This document shows positions 14,993 to 25,049 of a DNA stretch of 64,000 nucleotides, piece by piece. Source of the DNA: Sulfuritalea sp. (GTDB taxonomy: Bacteria > Pseudomonadota > Gammaproteobacteria > Burkholderiales > Rhodocyclaceae). Under the pieces are notes generated by a model. That model saw only the letters and a program-made list of their open reading frames with translations. It searched no databases and was not told the DNA's origin. Where the stretch lies: assembly GCA_022842325.1 (NCBI GenBank), contig JALHPU010000001.1, positions 62,001 through 126,000 on the forward strand. Reading direction: 5' to 3'. Numbering within the stretch: position 1 is the first letter of the stretch; each line of letters opens with the position of its first letter. Both the position numbers and the translations under genes were made by a program.

Positions 14993-17689
14993 TCAGTTCA
15001 GGGTGCGGGCGATTTCCTGGACCTCGAACACTTCGAGTTGATCGCCTTCGTTGATGTCATTGAAATTCTTGAGGCTCAAGCCGCACTCAAAACCTTCCTT
15101 GACTTCGCGGACGTCATCCTTGAAACGCTTGAGGGAATCCAGTTCCCCGGTGTGCACCACCGTATTGTTGCGCAGCAGTCGCACCGAGGCGTTGCGCCGG
15201 ACCACCCCGGACAGCACCATGCAGCCGGCCACCGCACCGATGCGGGAGATCCGGAACACCTGGCGAATCTCGACCAGGCCGATGACGACTTCCCGCTTCT
15301 CCGGCGCCAGCATGCCGGACAGCGCAGCCTTCACTTCGTCCACCGCAGCATAGATGATGTTGTAGTAGCGGATATCGACCCCGAGGCTCTCGGCCGCCTT
15401 GCGCGCGCCCACATCGGCACGGGTATTGAAGCCGATTACCACCGCCTTCGAGGCAGCGGCCAGATTGATGTCGGATTCGCTGATGCCGCCGACACCGGCA
15501 TGAATCACCGTGACCTTGACCTCAGCCGTGGACAGCTTGTTCAGGGACTGCACCAGGGCTTCCTGCGAACCCTGCACGTCGGCCTTGATGATCAGCGGCA
15601 AGGTCCTGATTTCGCCTTCGGCCAGCTGTTCGAACATGTTCTCGAGCTTGGCGGCCTGTTGCTTGGCAAGCTTGACGTCACGGAACTTGCCCTGGCGGAA
15701 CAAGGCGATTTCGCGAGCCTTGCGTTCGTCGAGAATGACCATGACTTCGTCGCCGGCGGCCGGCACGTCGGTGAGGCCCTGAATCTCCACCGGAATCGAG
15801 GGACCGGCGGCGTCGATCGACTTGCCGTTTTCGTCGATCATGGCACGCACCCGTCCGAATACCGCGCCCGCCAGCAGCACGTCGCCGCGGCGCAAGGTAC
15901 CCGACAGCACCAGGATGGTCGCCACCGGGCCCTTGCCCTTGTCCAGGCGTGCTTCGATCACCAGACCCTTGGCCGGCGATTCCACGGGCGCAACCAGTTC
16001 CAGCACCTCGGCCTGCAACAGCACCTGCTCCAGCAAGTCATCGATGCCCTGTCCGGTTTTGGCCGAGACGCCGACGAAGGGCGACTCGCCACCGTATTCT
16101 TCGGGCACCACGCCTTCTGCAATCAGTTCCTGCTTGACCCGATCCAGATTGGCATCGGGTTTGTCGATCTTGGTGACCGCCACGATCATGGGTACATTGG
16201 CGGCCTTGGCATGATGAATGGCTTCCTTGGTCTGCGGCATGACGCCGTCGTCGGCGGCCACCACGAGAATGACTAGGTCGGTCGCCTTGGCGCCGCGAGC
16301 ACGCATGGCCGTGAAGGCCTCGTGACCCGGGGTGTCGAGGAAGGTGATCATGCCGCGCGGCGTTTCGACGTGATAGGCGCCGATGTGCTGCGTGATGCCG
16401 CCGGCTTCGCCGTGAGCGACGCGGCTCTTGCGGATGTAGTCGAGCAGCGAGGTCTTGCCGTGGTCGACGTGGCCCATGACGGTAACCACCGGCGCACGCG
16501 GCAGTTGTACCGCATCCTTGTGCTCGCCTTCGTCGACGAGGTATGCATCCGGGTCGTCAAGCTTGGCGGCGAAGGCCTTGTGCCCCATTTCCTCGACCAG
16601 GATCATTGCGGTTTCCTGATCGAGTACCTGATTGATGGTCACCATGGAGCCCATCTTCATCAGGGTCTTGATGACCTCGGTGGCCTTGACGGTCATCTTG
16701 TGCGCCAGGTCGGCAACGGAAATGGTTTCCGGCACATGCACTTCGCGCACGATGGCCTCGACCGGCTGCTGTGGCTGCATTTCCTCGGCATGACCGTGAC
16801 GGCCATGGCGGCCGCCGCCCTTGGAACCGCGCCACCCGGAGGTGCCCGCGTCGCCGCGGGTCTTGATCGCACGCCGCTTGGCGGCGTCGTCCTTCCAGGC
16901 GTCCTTCTTGGCCGGCTTGGCCTTGCCGTCTTCCGGCTTCGCGGCCGGCTTGTGAATGGTGCCGGAAACGCCGGCGGCTGCCGCGGCTTCCTTGGCCTTC
17001 TTCGCTTCTGCGGCGGCCAGCAGGGCCGCCTGCTCCGCGAGACGTGCCTCGGCTTCGGCGCGTGCCCGGGCTTCGCGTTCGTTCTTTTCCTTGAACTCCG
17101 CCGCCTGGATCGCGGAAAGCTTGCCCTGACGCTTCGATTCCGCTTCGCGCAAGGCGCGCTGCGCCGGATCGATCACCGACCTCGGCGCGGCCGCGGGAGC
17201 CGCTTCACTGACCGCAGCTTCACTCATTACAGTTTCCGCCACCGGTTCCTCTACCACCGGCGCCGCCACGACTTCGGGAACGGGAGCCGGTTCCGGCTCA
17301 ACTACCACCACAACGGGTTCGGGCACGACTTCTTCGACCGGGGCTTCGACAACCGCCTCGGCGGCAGCGGCCTCGGCCGCCAGTTCGCTGGCATCGCGCT
17401 TGACGAAAACCCGCTTCTTGCGCACCTCGACCTGAATCGTGCGCGCCTTGCCGGTGGAATCGGAGGCGCGAATCTCGCTGGTCTGCTTGCGGGTCAGGGT
17501 GATCTTGGCCTTGGGGGCCGTGTCGCCGTGCGCCTTGCGCAAATAGTCAAGCAGACGCGTCTTGTCCTGTTCGGACAGCGTGTCGTTGGAGGCCTGCTTG
17601 CTGACGCCGGCCTTGGCCAGTTGTTCGAGCAGGGCAGGCGCCGGCATTTTCAGCTCGGTAGCGAATTGCGAAACTGTCATCAAAGCCAT
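14993..17689 (-). CDS. infB: Translation initiation factor IF-2
   Basis: 898 residues from the ATG at 17689, which has AGAGGTG just upstream and lies 10 bases after nusA. The N-terminus [18 protein letters not shown] is the IF2_N domain, followed by a second small domain (about 60-110), a long Ala/Glu/Lys-rich linker, then the G domain with GHVDHGKT (G1), DTPGHEAF (G3) and G4, and domains II-IV to the C-terminal fMet-tRNA-binding domain. The G4 box reads TKIDKPD where most bacterial IF-2 proteins have NKID; T is allowed in the general N/TKxD motif but is uncommon here. IF-2 places initiator tRNA on the 30S subunit and drives subunit joining with GTP. Confidence 0.96.
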   Translation of the reverse strand: MALMTVSQFATELKMPAPALLEQLAKAGVSKQASNDTLSEQDKTRLLDYLRKAHGDTAPKAKITLTRKQTSEIRASDSTGKARTIQVEVRKKRVFVKRDASELAAEAAAAEAVVEAPVEEVVPEPVVVVVEPEPAPVPEVVAAPVVEEPVAETVMSEAAVSEAAPAAAPRSVIDPAQRALREAESKRQGKLSAIQAAEFKEKNEREARARAEAEARLAEQAALLAAAEAKKAKEAAAAAGVSGTIHKPAAKPEDGKAKPAKKDAWKDDAAKRRAIKTRGDAGTSGWRGSKGGGRHGRHGHAEEMQPQQPVEAIVREVHVPETISVADLAHKMTVKATEVIKTLMKMGSMVTINQVLDQETAMILVEEMGHKAFAAKLDDPDAYLVDEGEHKDAVQLPRAPVVTVMGHVDHGKTSLLDYIRKSRVAHGEAGGITQHIGAYHVETPRGMITFLDTPGHEAFTAMRARGAKATDLVILVVAADDGVMPQTKEAIHHAKAANVPMIVAVTKIDKPDANLDRVKQELIAEGVVPEEYGGESPFVGVSAKTGQGIDDLLEQVLLQAEVLELVAPVESPAKGLVIEARLDKGKGPVATILVLSGTLRRGDVLLAGAVFGRVRAMIDENGKSIDAAGPSIPVEIQGLTDVPAAGDEVMVILDERKAREIALFRQGKFRDVKLAKQQAAKLENMFEQLAEGEIRTLPLIIKADVQGSQEALVQSLNKLSTAEVKVTVIHAGVGGISESDINLAAASKAVVIGFNTRADVGARKAAESLGVDIRYYNIIYAAVDEVKAALSGMLAPEKREVVIGLVEIRQVFRISRIGAVAGCMVLSGVVRRNASVRLLRNNTVVHTGELDSLKRFKDDVREVKEGFECGLSLKNFNDINEGDQLEVFEVQEIARTLN

Positions 17690-17699
17690 GCCGCACCTC

Positions 17700-19181
17700 T
17701 CATTCTTCTTCGGCGAACCAGTGGGCGCGCGCAACAGTAATCAGCGCCGTCGCCCGCTCGGCATCGATGCCGGTCATTTCCATCAACTCGTCGGTCGCCA
17801 GGTCCGCCAGTCCTTCGCGGTCGATAACGCCGTTCTTTGCCAGCTTGGCGGCCAGCGGCTTGTCCATGCCCTCGAGCGACAGCAGGTCATCGGCAACCTT
17901 TTCCATCTGCTCTTCATCGACGATGGCTTCGGTCAGCAGCACGTTGCGTGCGCGTTCGCGCAGCTCGGTGACAGTGGCTTCGTCGAAGGCGTCGATTTCA
18001 AGCATCTCGGCAAGGGGAACGTAAGCGATTTCCTCCAGCGTCGAGAAGCCTTCTTCGATCAGGATGTTGGCGACTTCCTCGTCGACGTCGAGCTTTTCGA
18101 TGAACAGGGTGCGGATCGTGCCGTGTTCGGTCTCGGAGCGCTTCTGCGACTCCTCGATGGTCATCAGATTGATGGTCCAGCCGGTGAGTTCGGACGCCAG
18201 GCGTACGTTCTGCCCGCCACGACCGATGGCAATGGCAAGGTTGTCCTCGTCCACCACGACATCCATCGCATGCTTTTCTTCATCGACCACGATGCTCTGC
18301 ACTTCGGCCGGCGCCAGCGCACCGATCACGAACTGCGCCGGATCAGCCGACCAGAGGATGATATCGACGCGTTCGCCGGACAGTTCGTTGGTCACCGCGG
18401 TGACGCGCGAACCGCGCATGCCGACACAGGTACCGATCGGGTCGACGCGCGGATCGTTCGACTTGACCGCGATCTTGGCGCGCATGCCGGCGTCGCGTGC
18501 CGCGGCCTTGATTTCGAGCAGGCCGTCTTCGATTTCGGGCACTTCCAGCTCGAACAGCTTCATGATGAATTCGGGGGCCGTGCGCGACAGGATCAGCTGC
18601 GGACCCCGCGCCTGCCGATCGACCTTCGCCAGCCAGGCCCGCACGCGGTCGCCGGGACGCAGGTTTTCCTTCGGGATCATCTGGTCGCGCGGCAACAGGG
18701 CTTCGATGCGGCCGGCCTCGATGATGGCGCTGCCGCGCTCCATGCGCTTGACGGTGCCGCTGACGAGGAATTCCTTGCGATCGAGGAAGTCGTTGAGCAA
18801 CTGCTCGCGTTCGGCATCACGGATCTTCTGCAGGATCACCTGCTTGGCCGCCTGGGCGCCGATGCGGCCGAAATCGATGGGCTCAAGGCCTTCCTCGATG
18901 AAGTCGTCGAGCACGATGTCGGGCAGCTGCTGCTGTGCAGCGGTGATCCCGATCTGCTGTTCCGGGTTCTCTACCATATCGTCGGCCACCACCAGCCAGC
19001 GGCGGAAGGACTCGTATTCGCCCGTTTCGCGATCGATGTCCACGCGCACATCGGCTTCGTCGTTGGTGCGCTTCTTTGTCGCGGACGCCAACGCCAACTC
19101 AAGGGCGCCAAAGACGATGTCCCGCGGAACATTCTTTTCGCGGGCCAGGGCATCGACCAACAGCAGCAATTCACGGCTCAT
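17700..19181 (-). CDS. nusA: Transcription termination/antitermination factor NusA
   Basis: 493 residues: N-terminal polymerase-binding domain ([18 protein letters not shown] onward), S1 domain near 135-200 ([19 protein letters not shown]), two KH domains ([49 protein letters not shown]), and two C-terminal acidic helix-hairpin-helix repeats (about 360-493), as in proteobacteria. It modulates pausing, termination and antitermination. Starts 19 bases after rimP with an AGGACT ribosome site. NusA can control its own operon; the leader hairpin at 19685-19713 is a candidate target. Confidence 0.96.
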   Translation of the reverse strand: MSRELLLLVDALAREKNVPRDIVFGALELALASATKKRTNDEADVRVDIDRETGEYESFRRWLVVADDMVENPEQQIGITAAQQQLPDIVLDDFIEEGLEPIDFGRIGAQAAKQVILQKIRDAEREQLLNDFLDRKEFLVSGTVKRMERGSAIIEAGRIEALLPRDQMIPKENLRPGDRVRAWLAKVDRQARGPQLILSRTAPEFIMKLFELEVPEIEDGLLEIKAAARDAGMRAKIAVKSNDPRVDPIGTCVGMRGSRVTAVTNELSGERVDIILWSADPAQFVIGALAPAEVQSIVVDEEKHAMDVVVDEDNLAIAIGRGGQNVRLASELTGWTINLMTIEESQKRSETEHGTIRTLFIEKLDVDEEVANILIEEGFSTLEEIAYVPLAEMLEIDAFDEATVTELRERARNVLLTEAIVDEEQMEKVADDLLSLEGMDKPLAAKLAKNGVIDREGLADLATDELMEMTGIDAERATALITVARAHWFAEEE

Positions 19182-19200
19182 GTGAGTCCTCCAGCATTAA

Positions 19201-19662
19201 TCAGAACTTCGGCACCAGGCGCGCCCGATCGATATTCTCGAGCGCGAACTGCTGCAGTGTTTCATCCACTCGCAGGCAGACCATCTCCACTCCGCCCTCC
19301 TCCTGCAACCCTTCCAGCACACCGCTGAAGTTGCGCTGGTTGCCCAGCGGCACGCGCAACTTGAGTTGCACTTCCTGTCCGGCGAAGCGGCGATAGTCAG
19401 CCGGCTTGACCAGCGGACGATCGAGTCCGGGAGAGGAAACTTCGAGCCGGTCATAATCGACGTTCTCGACCATGAACACGCGACTGAGCTGGTTGCTCAC
19501 TTCAGCACAATCCTGCACGCTGATGCCGCTCTTGTCCGTCTGCGCCGCCTCCGGCCTGTCGATGAAGACGCGCAACAGCCGAGCCCGCGGACTGGTCTCG
19601 AATTCAACCAGTTCATAGCCCAAACCCGTCACAGTCGTCTCAATCAAATCAAGCAGTTGCAT
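19201..19662 (-). CDS. rimP: Ribosome maturation factor RimP
   Basis: 153 residues with the two RimP domains: the N-terminal alpha/beta domain (LGYELVEFETSPRARLLRVFIDRPE, GISVQDCAEVSNQLSRVFM) and VSSPGLDRPLVKPADYRRFAGQEVQLKL leading into the SH3-like C-terminal domain. RimP helps early 30S assembly around S12 and S5. First gene of the rimP-nusA-infB operon, behind the promoter at 19745-19774 with a leader of about 75 bases. Confidence 0.94.
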   Translation of the reverse strand: MQLLDLIETTVTGLGYELVEFETSPRARLLRVFIDRPEAAQTDKSGISVQDCAEVSNQLSRVFMVENVDYDRLEVSSPGLDRPLVKPADYRRFAGQEVQLKLRVPLGNQRNFSGVLEGLQEEGGVEMVCLRVDETLQQFALENIDRARLVPKF

Positions 19663-19684
19663 ACAAACTCACAAACACATCGCA

Positions 19685-19713
19685 CAAATAGAAAATGGGC
19701 CAAAAAGCCCATC
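19685..19713 (-). terminator. Hairpin with T-run in the rimP leader (rluB terminator or attenuator)
   Basis: On the minus strand ATGGGC (19707-19712) pairs with GCCCAT (19695-19700) across TTTTTG, extended by wobble pairs, then TTTTCTATTT. It lies downstream of rluB and also downstream of the rimP promoter at 19745-19774, so it can end rluB transcripts and attenuate the nusA operon. Confidence 0.6.
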
Positions 19714-19744
19714 TCCCAAGAACGGCACCAACCAAAGCCAAAAG

Positions 19745-19774
19745 ATTATAGCAGAGGCCTCATTTCCTTGCCAA
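19745..19774 (-). promoter_or_regulatory. Sigma-70-like promoter of rimP-nusA-infB
   Basis: Minus strand TTGGCA (19769-19774), an 18-base spacer, perfect TATAAT (19745-19750). The -35 box lies in the last codons of rluB and the spacer holds the rluB stop. Predicted transcription starts near 19738, about 75 bases before rimP. Confidence 0.68.
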
Positions 19775-20680
19775 ATCAAATCGATCGACGTCATCGCCGG
19801 CGTCGAATTCATCGTCATCGCCAACCTGGTCGGGAAACCCGCCGCGCGGGGTGGTCTTCTGGTCCGGCGGCAGCAGTTTCAGCAGCGCCTGGACTTCGCC
19901 CGGCTCCAAGTCGCGGCACTGGCCGCGCTTGAGCCGCGGCGAGAGGTGCACCGGCCCGTAGCGCACGCGCATCAGCCGGCTGACCATCAGGCCGACCGCC
20001 TCGAACATGCGCCGCACTTCGCGATTGCGCCCTTCGTTCAGAATCACCCGATACCAGCGATTGGTTCCCTCGCCGCCGGCCTCGGCTATCAGGCTGAAAC
20101 TGGCCAGGCCGTCTTCGAGGTGTACGCCCTGGCGCAAGCGTTCCAGCATTTCCGGCGTCGCCTCACCCAGCACGCGCACGGCGTATTCGCGTTCGATTTC
20201 GTAACGCGGATGCATCATGCGGTTGGCCAGACTGCCGTCGTTGGTGAATAACAGCAGGCCGCAGGAATTGAAATCCAGGCGGCCGATGGAAATCCAGCGC
20301 CCGCTCTTGAGCCGCGGCAGTTTGGCGAACACGCTGGGACGGCCATCGGGATCGTCGCGGGAAACAATCTCGCCTTCGGGCTTGTGATAGACCAGCACGC
20401 GCGGCAGGCGCAGCTGGAACTTGAGCTGCACCAGCTTGCCATTGACCCGAATCCTGTCCTCCGGTCCGACGCGCTGTCCGGTGTGCGCGGGCTCGCCATT
20501 CACGCTGACGCGTCCGGCGGCGATCCATTCTTCGAGTTCGCGCCGCGAGCCGAAGCCTGCATCGGCCAGCGCCTTTTGCAGCTTGGGCGGATCGATGACG
20601 GCGGGTTCGTGGCGGCGCTTGCCCTGACTCGGCGCCACCGGACCGCCCGCGGAGCGGCGCGCATCGGCCTTGGGCCGCAC
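19760..20680 (-). CDS. rluB: 23S rRNA pseudouridine synthase B (RluB), start uncertain
   Basis: 306 residues from a GTG at 20680; an open frame reaches a TTG at 20899 (379 residues), but that would overlap scpB by 194 bases. An S4 domain ([21 protein letters not shown]) precedes the catalytic domain, whose Asp is in [37 protein letters not shown] and [10 protein letters not shown] complete the RluB/RsuA pattern. RluB makes pseudouridine 2605 in helix 89 of 23S rRNA. The N-terminal 30 residues or more are basic and Pro/Ser-rich, and the C-terminus is acidic ([12 protein letters not shown]), an extension common in betaproteobacteria. No close ribosome site settles the start. It follows scpB, a conserved order. 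Confidence 0.88.
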   Translation of the reverse strand: MRPKADARRSAGGPVAPSQGKRRHEPAVIDPPKLQKALADAGFGSRRELEEWIAAGRVSVNGEPAHTGQRVGPEDRIRVNGKLVQLKFQLRLPRVLVYHKPEGEIVSRDDPDGRPSVFAKLPRLKSGRWISIGRLDFNSCGLLLFTNDGSLANRMMHPRYEIEREYAVRVLGEATPEMLERLRQGVHLEDGLASFSLIAEAGGEGTNRWYRVILNEGRNREVRRMFEAVGLMVSRLMRVRYGPVHLSPRLKRGQCRDLEPGEVQALLKLLPPDQKTTPRGGFPDQVGDDDEFDAGDDVDRFDLARK

Positions 20681-20705
20681 CGGCCCTTGCGGCGGCCGGA
20701 ACGGA

Positions 20706-21437
20706 CTAGCCTTGCGCGGGGCCTTGTGCGGCGGCGGGGTCCGCTTCCCCTTCGGCGAGGAGGAGTTGTCCGTCGGCGGGTTCGCCGGGCTCGGCGGGCT
20801 GCTGCGCCGACGGCTCGCCGGATCCTGCGTCTCCGGCGGTGGAAGCTGCGATGCCCGGCGCCTGCTGCGGGGGGGCTTCGGCGAGTGCGGATTGTCCAAG
20901 GTCGATCACCCTTTCAATTTCAGTCAATGGCGGCAGTTCGGTGAGACTGCGCAAGCCGAGGTCATCGAGGAACTTTCGTGTGGTCGCATACAGTGCCGGC
21001 CGGCCCGGTGCATCGCGGTGGCCCACGGCATCGATCCAGCCACGCCCTTCCAGCGTCTTCAGGATATTGGGCGACACCGCCACACCCCGAATGTCTTCTA
21101 TGTCGCCGCGGGTTACCGGCTGGCGATAGGCGATGATCGCCAGCGTTTCCATGACCGCCCGCGAATACTTCGGCGGCTTGTCGTTCTTCAGCCGGTCGAT
21201 GTAGGACTGGTATTCCGGACGGGTCTGGAAACGCCAGCCCGAGGCCAGCTGTACCAGCTCGGCGCCCCGGTTCGACCAGTCGCGGCGCAGATCATCAAGC
21301 AGTGTACGCCAGGTATCGTCATCGAACTCCTGGTCGAACAGCTTTTTCAGCTCGGACAGTGGCAAGGGCTCGCTGGCAACCAGCAGCGCCGTTTCCAGTA
21401 CACGCTTGTAGTCTTCGGGTTTATACAGCGGCAGCAT
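20706..21437 (-). CDS. scpB: Segregation and condensation protein B
   Basis: 243 residues. Two winged-helix domains fill about 1-180: [25 protein letters not shown], then [26 protein letters not shown] and [21 protein letters not shown], the hallmark of ScpB. ScpB dimers bind ScpA and the SMC heads in the bacterial condensin. The last 60 residues are a Pro/Ala/Gln/Glu-rich tail with no predicted fold, coded in a region that is also open in the rluB frame. Its ATG overlaps the end of scpA by 17 bases. Confidence 0.93.
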   Translation of the reverse strand: MLPLYKPEDYKRVLETALLVASEPLPLSELKKLFDQEFDDDTWRTLLDDLRRDWSNRGAELVQLASGWRFQTRPEYQSYIDRLKNDKPPKYSRAVMETLAIIAYRQPVTRGDIEDIRGVAVSPNILKTLEGRGWIDAVGHRDAPGRPALYATTRKFLDDLGLRSLTELPPLTEIERVIDLGQSALAEAPPQQAPGIAASTAGDAGSGEPSAQQPAEPGEPADGQLLLAEGEADPAAAQGPAQG

Positions 21438-22311
21438 CGGGCAGCTTCACGTAAATGGGCGCCATGGCCTCGTTCTGGGTAATCTCGATCAGGGATTCGC
21501 GGGCCAGCTCCAGCATGGCCAGAAAGCTCACCACCAGCCCCTGTGCACCGAGCGTCAGGTCGAACAACTGGTCGAACACCACATAACCGCGGCCCTGCAG
21601 ACGCCGCAGGATGATGCTCATGTGTTCGCGTACGGACAGTTCCTCGCGATGGATCTTGTGGTGCTGATGGATTCGCGCCTGTTTCATCAGCGACAGCCAC
21701 GCCACCTGCAGGTCGTGCAGACTGACTTCGGGCTGACGTTCGACGACCTTGTCGGCGATCCATACGGTGATCCATTCGTAATCGCGCCCGACCTGCGGCA
21801 TTTCGTCGAGCTTTGCCGCCGAGGCCTTCATGCGTTCGTACTCGATCAGGCGGCGCACCAGTTCGGCACGCGGATCTTCGGGCTCGCCGTTTTCCGCCTT
21901 GGGCGGGCGCGGCAGCAACATGCGCGACTTGATCTCGATCAGCATGGCCGCCATCAGCAGGTATTCGGCGGCCAGTTCCAGGTTGCCCTTGCGCATCGCC
22001 TCGACGTAAACCAGGTACTGCGCCGTGAGCGGCGCCATCGGAATGTCGAGCACGCTGATGTTGGCGCGGCGGATCAGGTACAGCAGCAGGTCAAGCGGAC
22101 CTTCGAAGGAATCGAGAATGATTTCCAGCGCATCCGGCGGGATGTACAGGTCGCGCGGCATCTCGGCCATCACTTCGCCATAGACTTTGGGAAAGTGATG
22201 CTCGAGCGTCTCGCCCGGCGCAAGAGTCGGCGCTGGCGCTACGGCGAAGTGGACAGCCATCTGGGCGACGGCAGGCGCGCCCGGCTGATCCGGATTGGCG
22301 TTTTCGATCAC
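21421..22311 (-). CDS. scpA: Segregation and condensation protein A
   Basis: 296 residues from a GTG at 22311 whose bases overlap the trpS stop (GTGA at 22308-22311). An ATG at 22260 is the alternative. The kleisin N-terminal motif [35 protein letters not shown] is followed by [26 protein letters not shown] and a C-terminal winged helix ([28 protein letters not shown]). ScpA bridges the two SMC heads. An N-terminal extension of about 50 residues before the kleisin core is seen in other betaproteobacteria too. Longer upstream reading only shadows trpS. Confidence 0.93.
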   Translation of the reverse strand: MIENANPDQPGAPAVAQMAVHFAVAPAPTLAPGETLEHHFPKVYGEVMAEMPRDLYIPPDALEIILDSFEGPLDLLLYLIRRANISVLDIPMAPLTAQYLVYVEAMRKGNLELAAEYLLMAAMLIEIKSRMLLPRPPKAENGEPEDPRAELVRRLIEYERMKASAAKLDEMPQVGRDYEWITVWIADKVVERQPEVSLHDLQVAWLSLMKQARIHQHHKIHREELSVREHMSIILRRLQGRGYVVFDQLFDLTLGAQGLVVSFLAMLELARESLIEITQNEAMAPIYVKLPDAAAV

Positions 22312-23510
22312 GTGTAGTCGAGTCCGATCGCTTCGCGCACGTCGCGCATGGTGTCCTGGGCCAGCTTGCGCGCCCGTTCGCAGCCGTCGGCGATGATGTT
22401 CTTGACCAGTTGCGGATCTTCCTCGTACATCCTGGCCCGCTCGCGCATCGGCTCCTGCTCGCGCAACACGCCGTCGATCACCGGCTGCTTGCACTCGATG
22501 CAACCGATGCCCGCCGAGCGGCAGCCGGTCTGGACCCAGCTGCGGACGTCTTCGCCGGAGTAGATCAGGTGGAACTGCCACACCGGGCACTTGTCGGGAT
22601 CGCCGGGATCGGTGCGCCGCACGCGCGCCGGATCGGTCTGCATGGTGCGGATCTTCTTGCCGACCGTCTCGGTGTCTTCGCGCAGCATGATGGTGTTGCC
22701 GTACGACTTGGACATCTTCTGGCCGTCCAGTCCGGGCATGCGCGAGGCATGGGTCAGCAGGGCGTCGGGTTCGACCAGGATCATCTTGCGTGTGCCTTCG
22801 AGCCAGCCGAACAGCCGCTCGCGATCGCCGAGGGAAAGGCTTTGTGCCTCGTTCAGCAGTTCGTGGGCCTGCTCCAGCGCCTCGCCCTCACCCCGTTCCT
22901 GGTAGCGCGTGCGCAACTCGTCATAGAGCTTGGCGCGCTTGCTGCCGAGCTTCTTCACGGCCTCGCGCGCCTTGTCCTCGAAGTCGGGTTCGCGGCCATA
23001 CAGGTGGTTGAAGCGGCGCGCGATCTCGCGCGTGAATTCGACGTGGGGCACCTGGTCGTCGCCCACCGGCACGCGATTGGCGCGATAGATCAGGATATCG
23101 GCGGCCTGCAGCAATGGATAGCCGAGAAAGCCATAAGTGGTCAGATCCTTGTGCGACAGCTTCTCCTGCTGATCCTTGTAGGTCGGCACGCGTTCCAGCC
23201 AGCCCAACGGCGTCATCATCGACAGCAGCAGGTGCAGTTCGGCATGCTCGGGCACCTTGGACTGGATGAAGATGGTCGCCTGCGAGGGATCGACGCCGGC
23301 CGCCAGCCAGTCGATGACCATGTCGGTGGCGTTGTCCACGATGGTGCCGGGCTCGTCGTAGGCGGTGGTCAGCGCATGCCAGTCGGCGACGAAGAACAGG
23401 CAGGGATACTCGTGCTGGAGCTTGATCCAGTTGGCCAGCACGCCATGGTAGTGCCCGAGGTGGAGGCGCCCGGTGGGGCGCATGCCGGAAAGAACTTTTT
23501 CTGCGTACAT
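22308..23510 (-). CDS. trpS: Tryptophan-tRNA ligase
   Basis: 400 residues, class Ic. The HIGH-type motif is HLGHYHG near residue 17 and the KMSKS motif is intact (LDGQKMSKSYGNT). It is the long form (about 400 residues against about 334 in E. coli) with an inserted helical segment after VEFTREIARRFNHLYG rich in charged residues (about 190-235), a form widespread in betaproteobacteria. It charges tRNA-Trp in the cytoplasm. One base separates it from the upstream protease gene, and it overlaps scpA by 4 bases. No trp leader peptide or T-box was seen. Confidence 0.95.
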   Translation of the reverse strand: MYAEKVLSGMRPTGRLHLGHYHGVLANWIKLQHEYPCLFFVADWHALTTAYDEPGTIVDNATDMVIDWLAAGVDPSQATIFIQSKVPEHAELHLLLSMMTPLGWLERVPTYKDQQEKLSHKDLTTYGFLGYPLLQAADILIYRANRVPVGDDQVPHVEFTREIARRFNHLYGREPDFEDKAREAVKKLGSKRAKLYDELRTRYQERGEGEALEQAHELLNEAQSLSLGDRERLFGWLEGTRKMILVEPDALLTHASRMPGLDGQKMSKSYGNTIMLREDTETVGKKIRTMQTDPARVRRTDPGDPDKCPVWQFHLIYSGEDVRSWVQTGCRSAGIGCIECKQPVIDGVLREQEPMRERARMYEEDPQLVKNIIADGCERARKLAQDTMRDVREAIGLDYT

Positions 23511-23511
23511 G

Positions 23512-24156
23512 TCAAAAACCGAAAAGGGTTCGAATCAGGGTGTTGAACACCCGCAACAGGGGCCGCAGGATCGTATCCAGCACACCCAGGAACAGCAGCG
23601 CCAGCAGGATCGGGAAACCCCAGGGTTCCAGCTTCGCGAATTTCCAGGCGGCGCGCGACGGCAGGAGGCTAACCGCGATGCGCCCGCCGTCCAGCGGAGG
23701 CAGCGGCAACAAATTCAGCACCATCAACACGCCATTGATGCTGATGCCGATCCGCGCCATTTCCTTGAGTGCCTCCGCATACATCATGTCCGGACTGCCG
23801 ACCACCAGTTTCAGGACCAGTGCCCAGCCCAGCGCCATCGCCAGGTTCGCCCCCGGCCCGGCGGCCGCGACCCAGAGCATGTCCTGCTTGGGACGCCGCA
23901 GGTTGCCGAAGTTAACCGGCACCGGCTTGGCCCAGCCGAACAACAGGCCGCCCGACGAAACCAGCAGGATCAGCGCCGGAACCAGCAGGGTTCCCACCAG
24001 ATCGACATGCCGCAGCGGGTTCAGGCTGATGCGTCCCATCTGCCAGGCCGTCGGATCGCCGAAATGCCTTGCCGCATAGCCGTGCGCCGCCTCGTGCAGC
24101 GTGATGGCAAAGATGATCGGCAGGGCGGAAATCGCCAGCGTCTGGATGAAATTCAT
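23512..24156 (-). CDS. Site-2 protease family membrane metalloprotease (M50)
   Basis: 214 residues, about five or six membrane segments. The zinc site is TLHEAAHGYAARHFGD near residues 19-34 (HExxH) and the second metal motif is LLPLPPLDGGRI near 170, the NPDG-like box of the family. No PDZ domain is present, so this is the short Rip/YwhC type rather than RseP, and its substrate is unknown. The gene sits directly before trpS in the conserved scp cluster of betaproteobacteria; a link to chromosome or translation functions is not implied by sequence. Confidence 0.87.
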   Translation of the reverse strand: MNFIQTLAISALPIIFAITLHEAAHGYAARHFGDPTAWQMGRISLNPLRHVDLVGTLLVPALILLVSSGGLLFGWAKPVPVNFGNLRRPKQDMLWVAAAGPGANLAMALGWALVLKLVVGSPDMMYAEALKEMARIGISINGVLMVLNLLPLPPLDGGRIAVSLLPSRAAWKFAKLEPWGFPILLALLFLGVLDTILRPLLRVFNTLIRTLFGF

Positions 24157-24230
24157 GGGAAGGGCCGATTTTAACGTGAAACACCCGGATGGGTCGCTCG
24201 TGATATCGAGCCCAGCGAGCTAATTAGTAG

Positions 24231-24250
24231 CCTCCCCCGCGAGGGGGAGG
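24231..24250. repeat. G/C-rich palindrome in the yciO-M50 gap
   Basis: CCTCCCCC and GGGGGAGG flank GCGA, a perfect 8-bp stem, followed by GATGGGAGGGGGCGGG. There is no T-run. It looks like a dispersed intergenic palindrome that might also slow polymerase after the yciO-like gene. A second inverted repeat, GCTAACGC/GCGTTAGC (24277-24284 and 24323-24330), lies in the same 180-base gap; no gene was seen there. Confidence 0.5.
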
Positions 24251-24338
24251 ATGGGAGGGGGCGGGCCTTGAAAAGGGCTAACGCGACTTTCATGCGCCGA
24301 GGGTGGCTGACTACAGGTATGAGCGTTAGCAGACGGCG

Positions 24339-24965
24339 TCATCCGAGCCCGAAGGGCGCCAGGGGTCCCTGGCCGGCCCGCACCAGTTCCGGCTGGGCAC
24401 TGGTCAGGTTGATCACCGTGGTCATCGCCGTGCCGCATTGACCGGCATCGATCACCAGATCGAGCAACTTTTCCAGGTGCTCGCGGATCTGGTCGGCATC
24501 CGCCAGCGGCGCCTCGAAACCCGGCAGGATCAGGGTCGAGGTCAGCAGCGGTTCATCCAGTTCTTCCAGCAGCGCCAGCGCCAGGGGATGATTCGGCACG
24601 CGCAGCCCGATGGTCTTGCGCTTGGGATGCAGCAGGCGGCGCGGCAGTTCCTTGGTGCCCTCGAGGATGAAGGTATAGCTGCCGGGCGTGGTGGCCTTGA
24701 GCAGGCGATACTGGCTGTTGTCCACGCGGGCGTAGGTGGCGATCTCGGAAAGATCGCGCACCATCAGGGTAAAGTGATGGCGCTCATCGACGCCGCGAAT
24801 CCGCCGGATCCGATCCAGCAGCGGGGCATAACCGGCCACGCCGGCCAGCGAGTAGGCCGCGTCGGTGGGCAGCGCGATGAGTCCGCCGCTCTTGGCGATC
24901 TCCGCGGCCTGCTTGATCAGGCGCGGCTGCGGATGCTCGGGATGAATGTGGAATAGCTGGGCCAT
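24339..24965 (-). CDS. Sua5/YciO/YrdC family protein (YciO-like)
   Basis: 208 residues covering one YrdC domain: GGLIALPTDAAYSLAGVAG, RIRRIRGVDERHHFTLMVRDL, PGSYTFILEGTKELPRR, TIGLRVPNHPLALALLEELDEPLLTSTLI. The KxR-type nucleotide contacts of threonylcarbamoyl-AMP synthases are largely kept, but the overall pattern (HIHPEHPQPRLI start, 208 residues, no Sua5 domain) fits YciO, whose role in tRNA t6A synthesis is weak or unclear. E. coli also keeps yciO next to rnm (trpH), as here, which supports the assignment. Confidence 0.85.
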   Translation of the reverse strand: MAQLFHIHPEHPQPRLIKQAAEIAKSGGLIALPTDAAYSLAGVAGYAPLLDRIRRIRGVDERHHFTLMVRDLSEIATYARVDNSQYRLLKATTPGSYTFILEGTKELPRRLLHPKRKTIGLRVPNHPLALALLEELDEPLLTSTLILPGFEAPLADADQIREHLEKLLDLVIDAGQCGTAMTTVINLTSAQPELVRAGQGPLAPFGLG

Positions 24966-25049
24966 GCCGGGAACCGAAGGCGGAAGACGAAGCGCGGAAT
25001 TCTAACGGCCCTTTGCGCCGCCGGCATGAATGTCTTCAGGTCGCAGCCA

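Noticed and set aside
22312-22590. Longer ScpA N-terminus
   Set aside because: The extra 93 codons overlap trpS in another frame and have low-complexity Arg-rich shadow sequence; the GTGA overlap gives a natural start.
24277-24330. Riboswitch or small RNA in the yciO-M50 gap
   Set aside because: Only an 8-bp inverted repeat with a 38-base loop is visible; no known fold, promoter or terminator pair.
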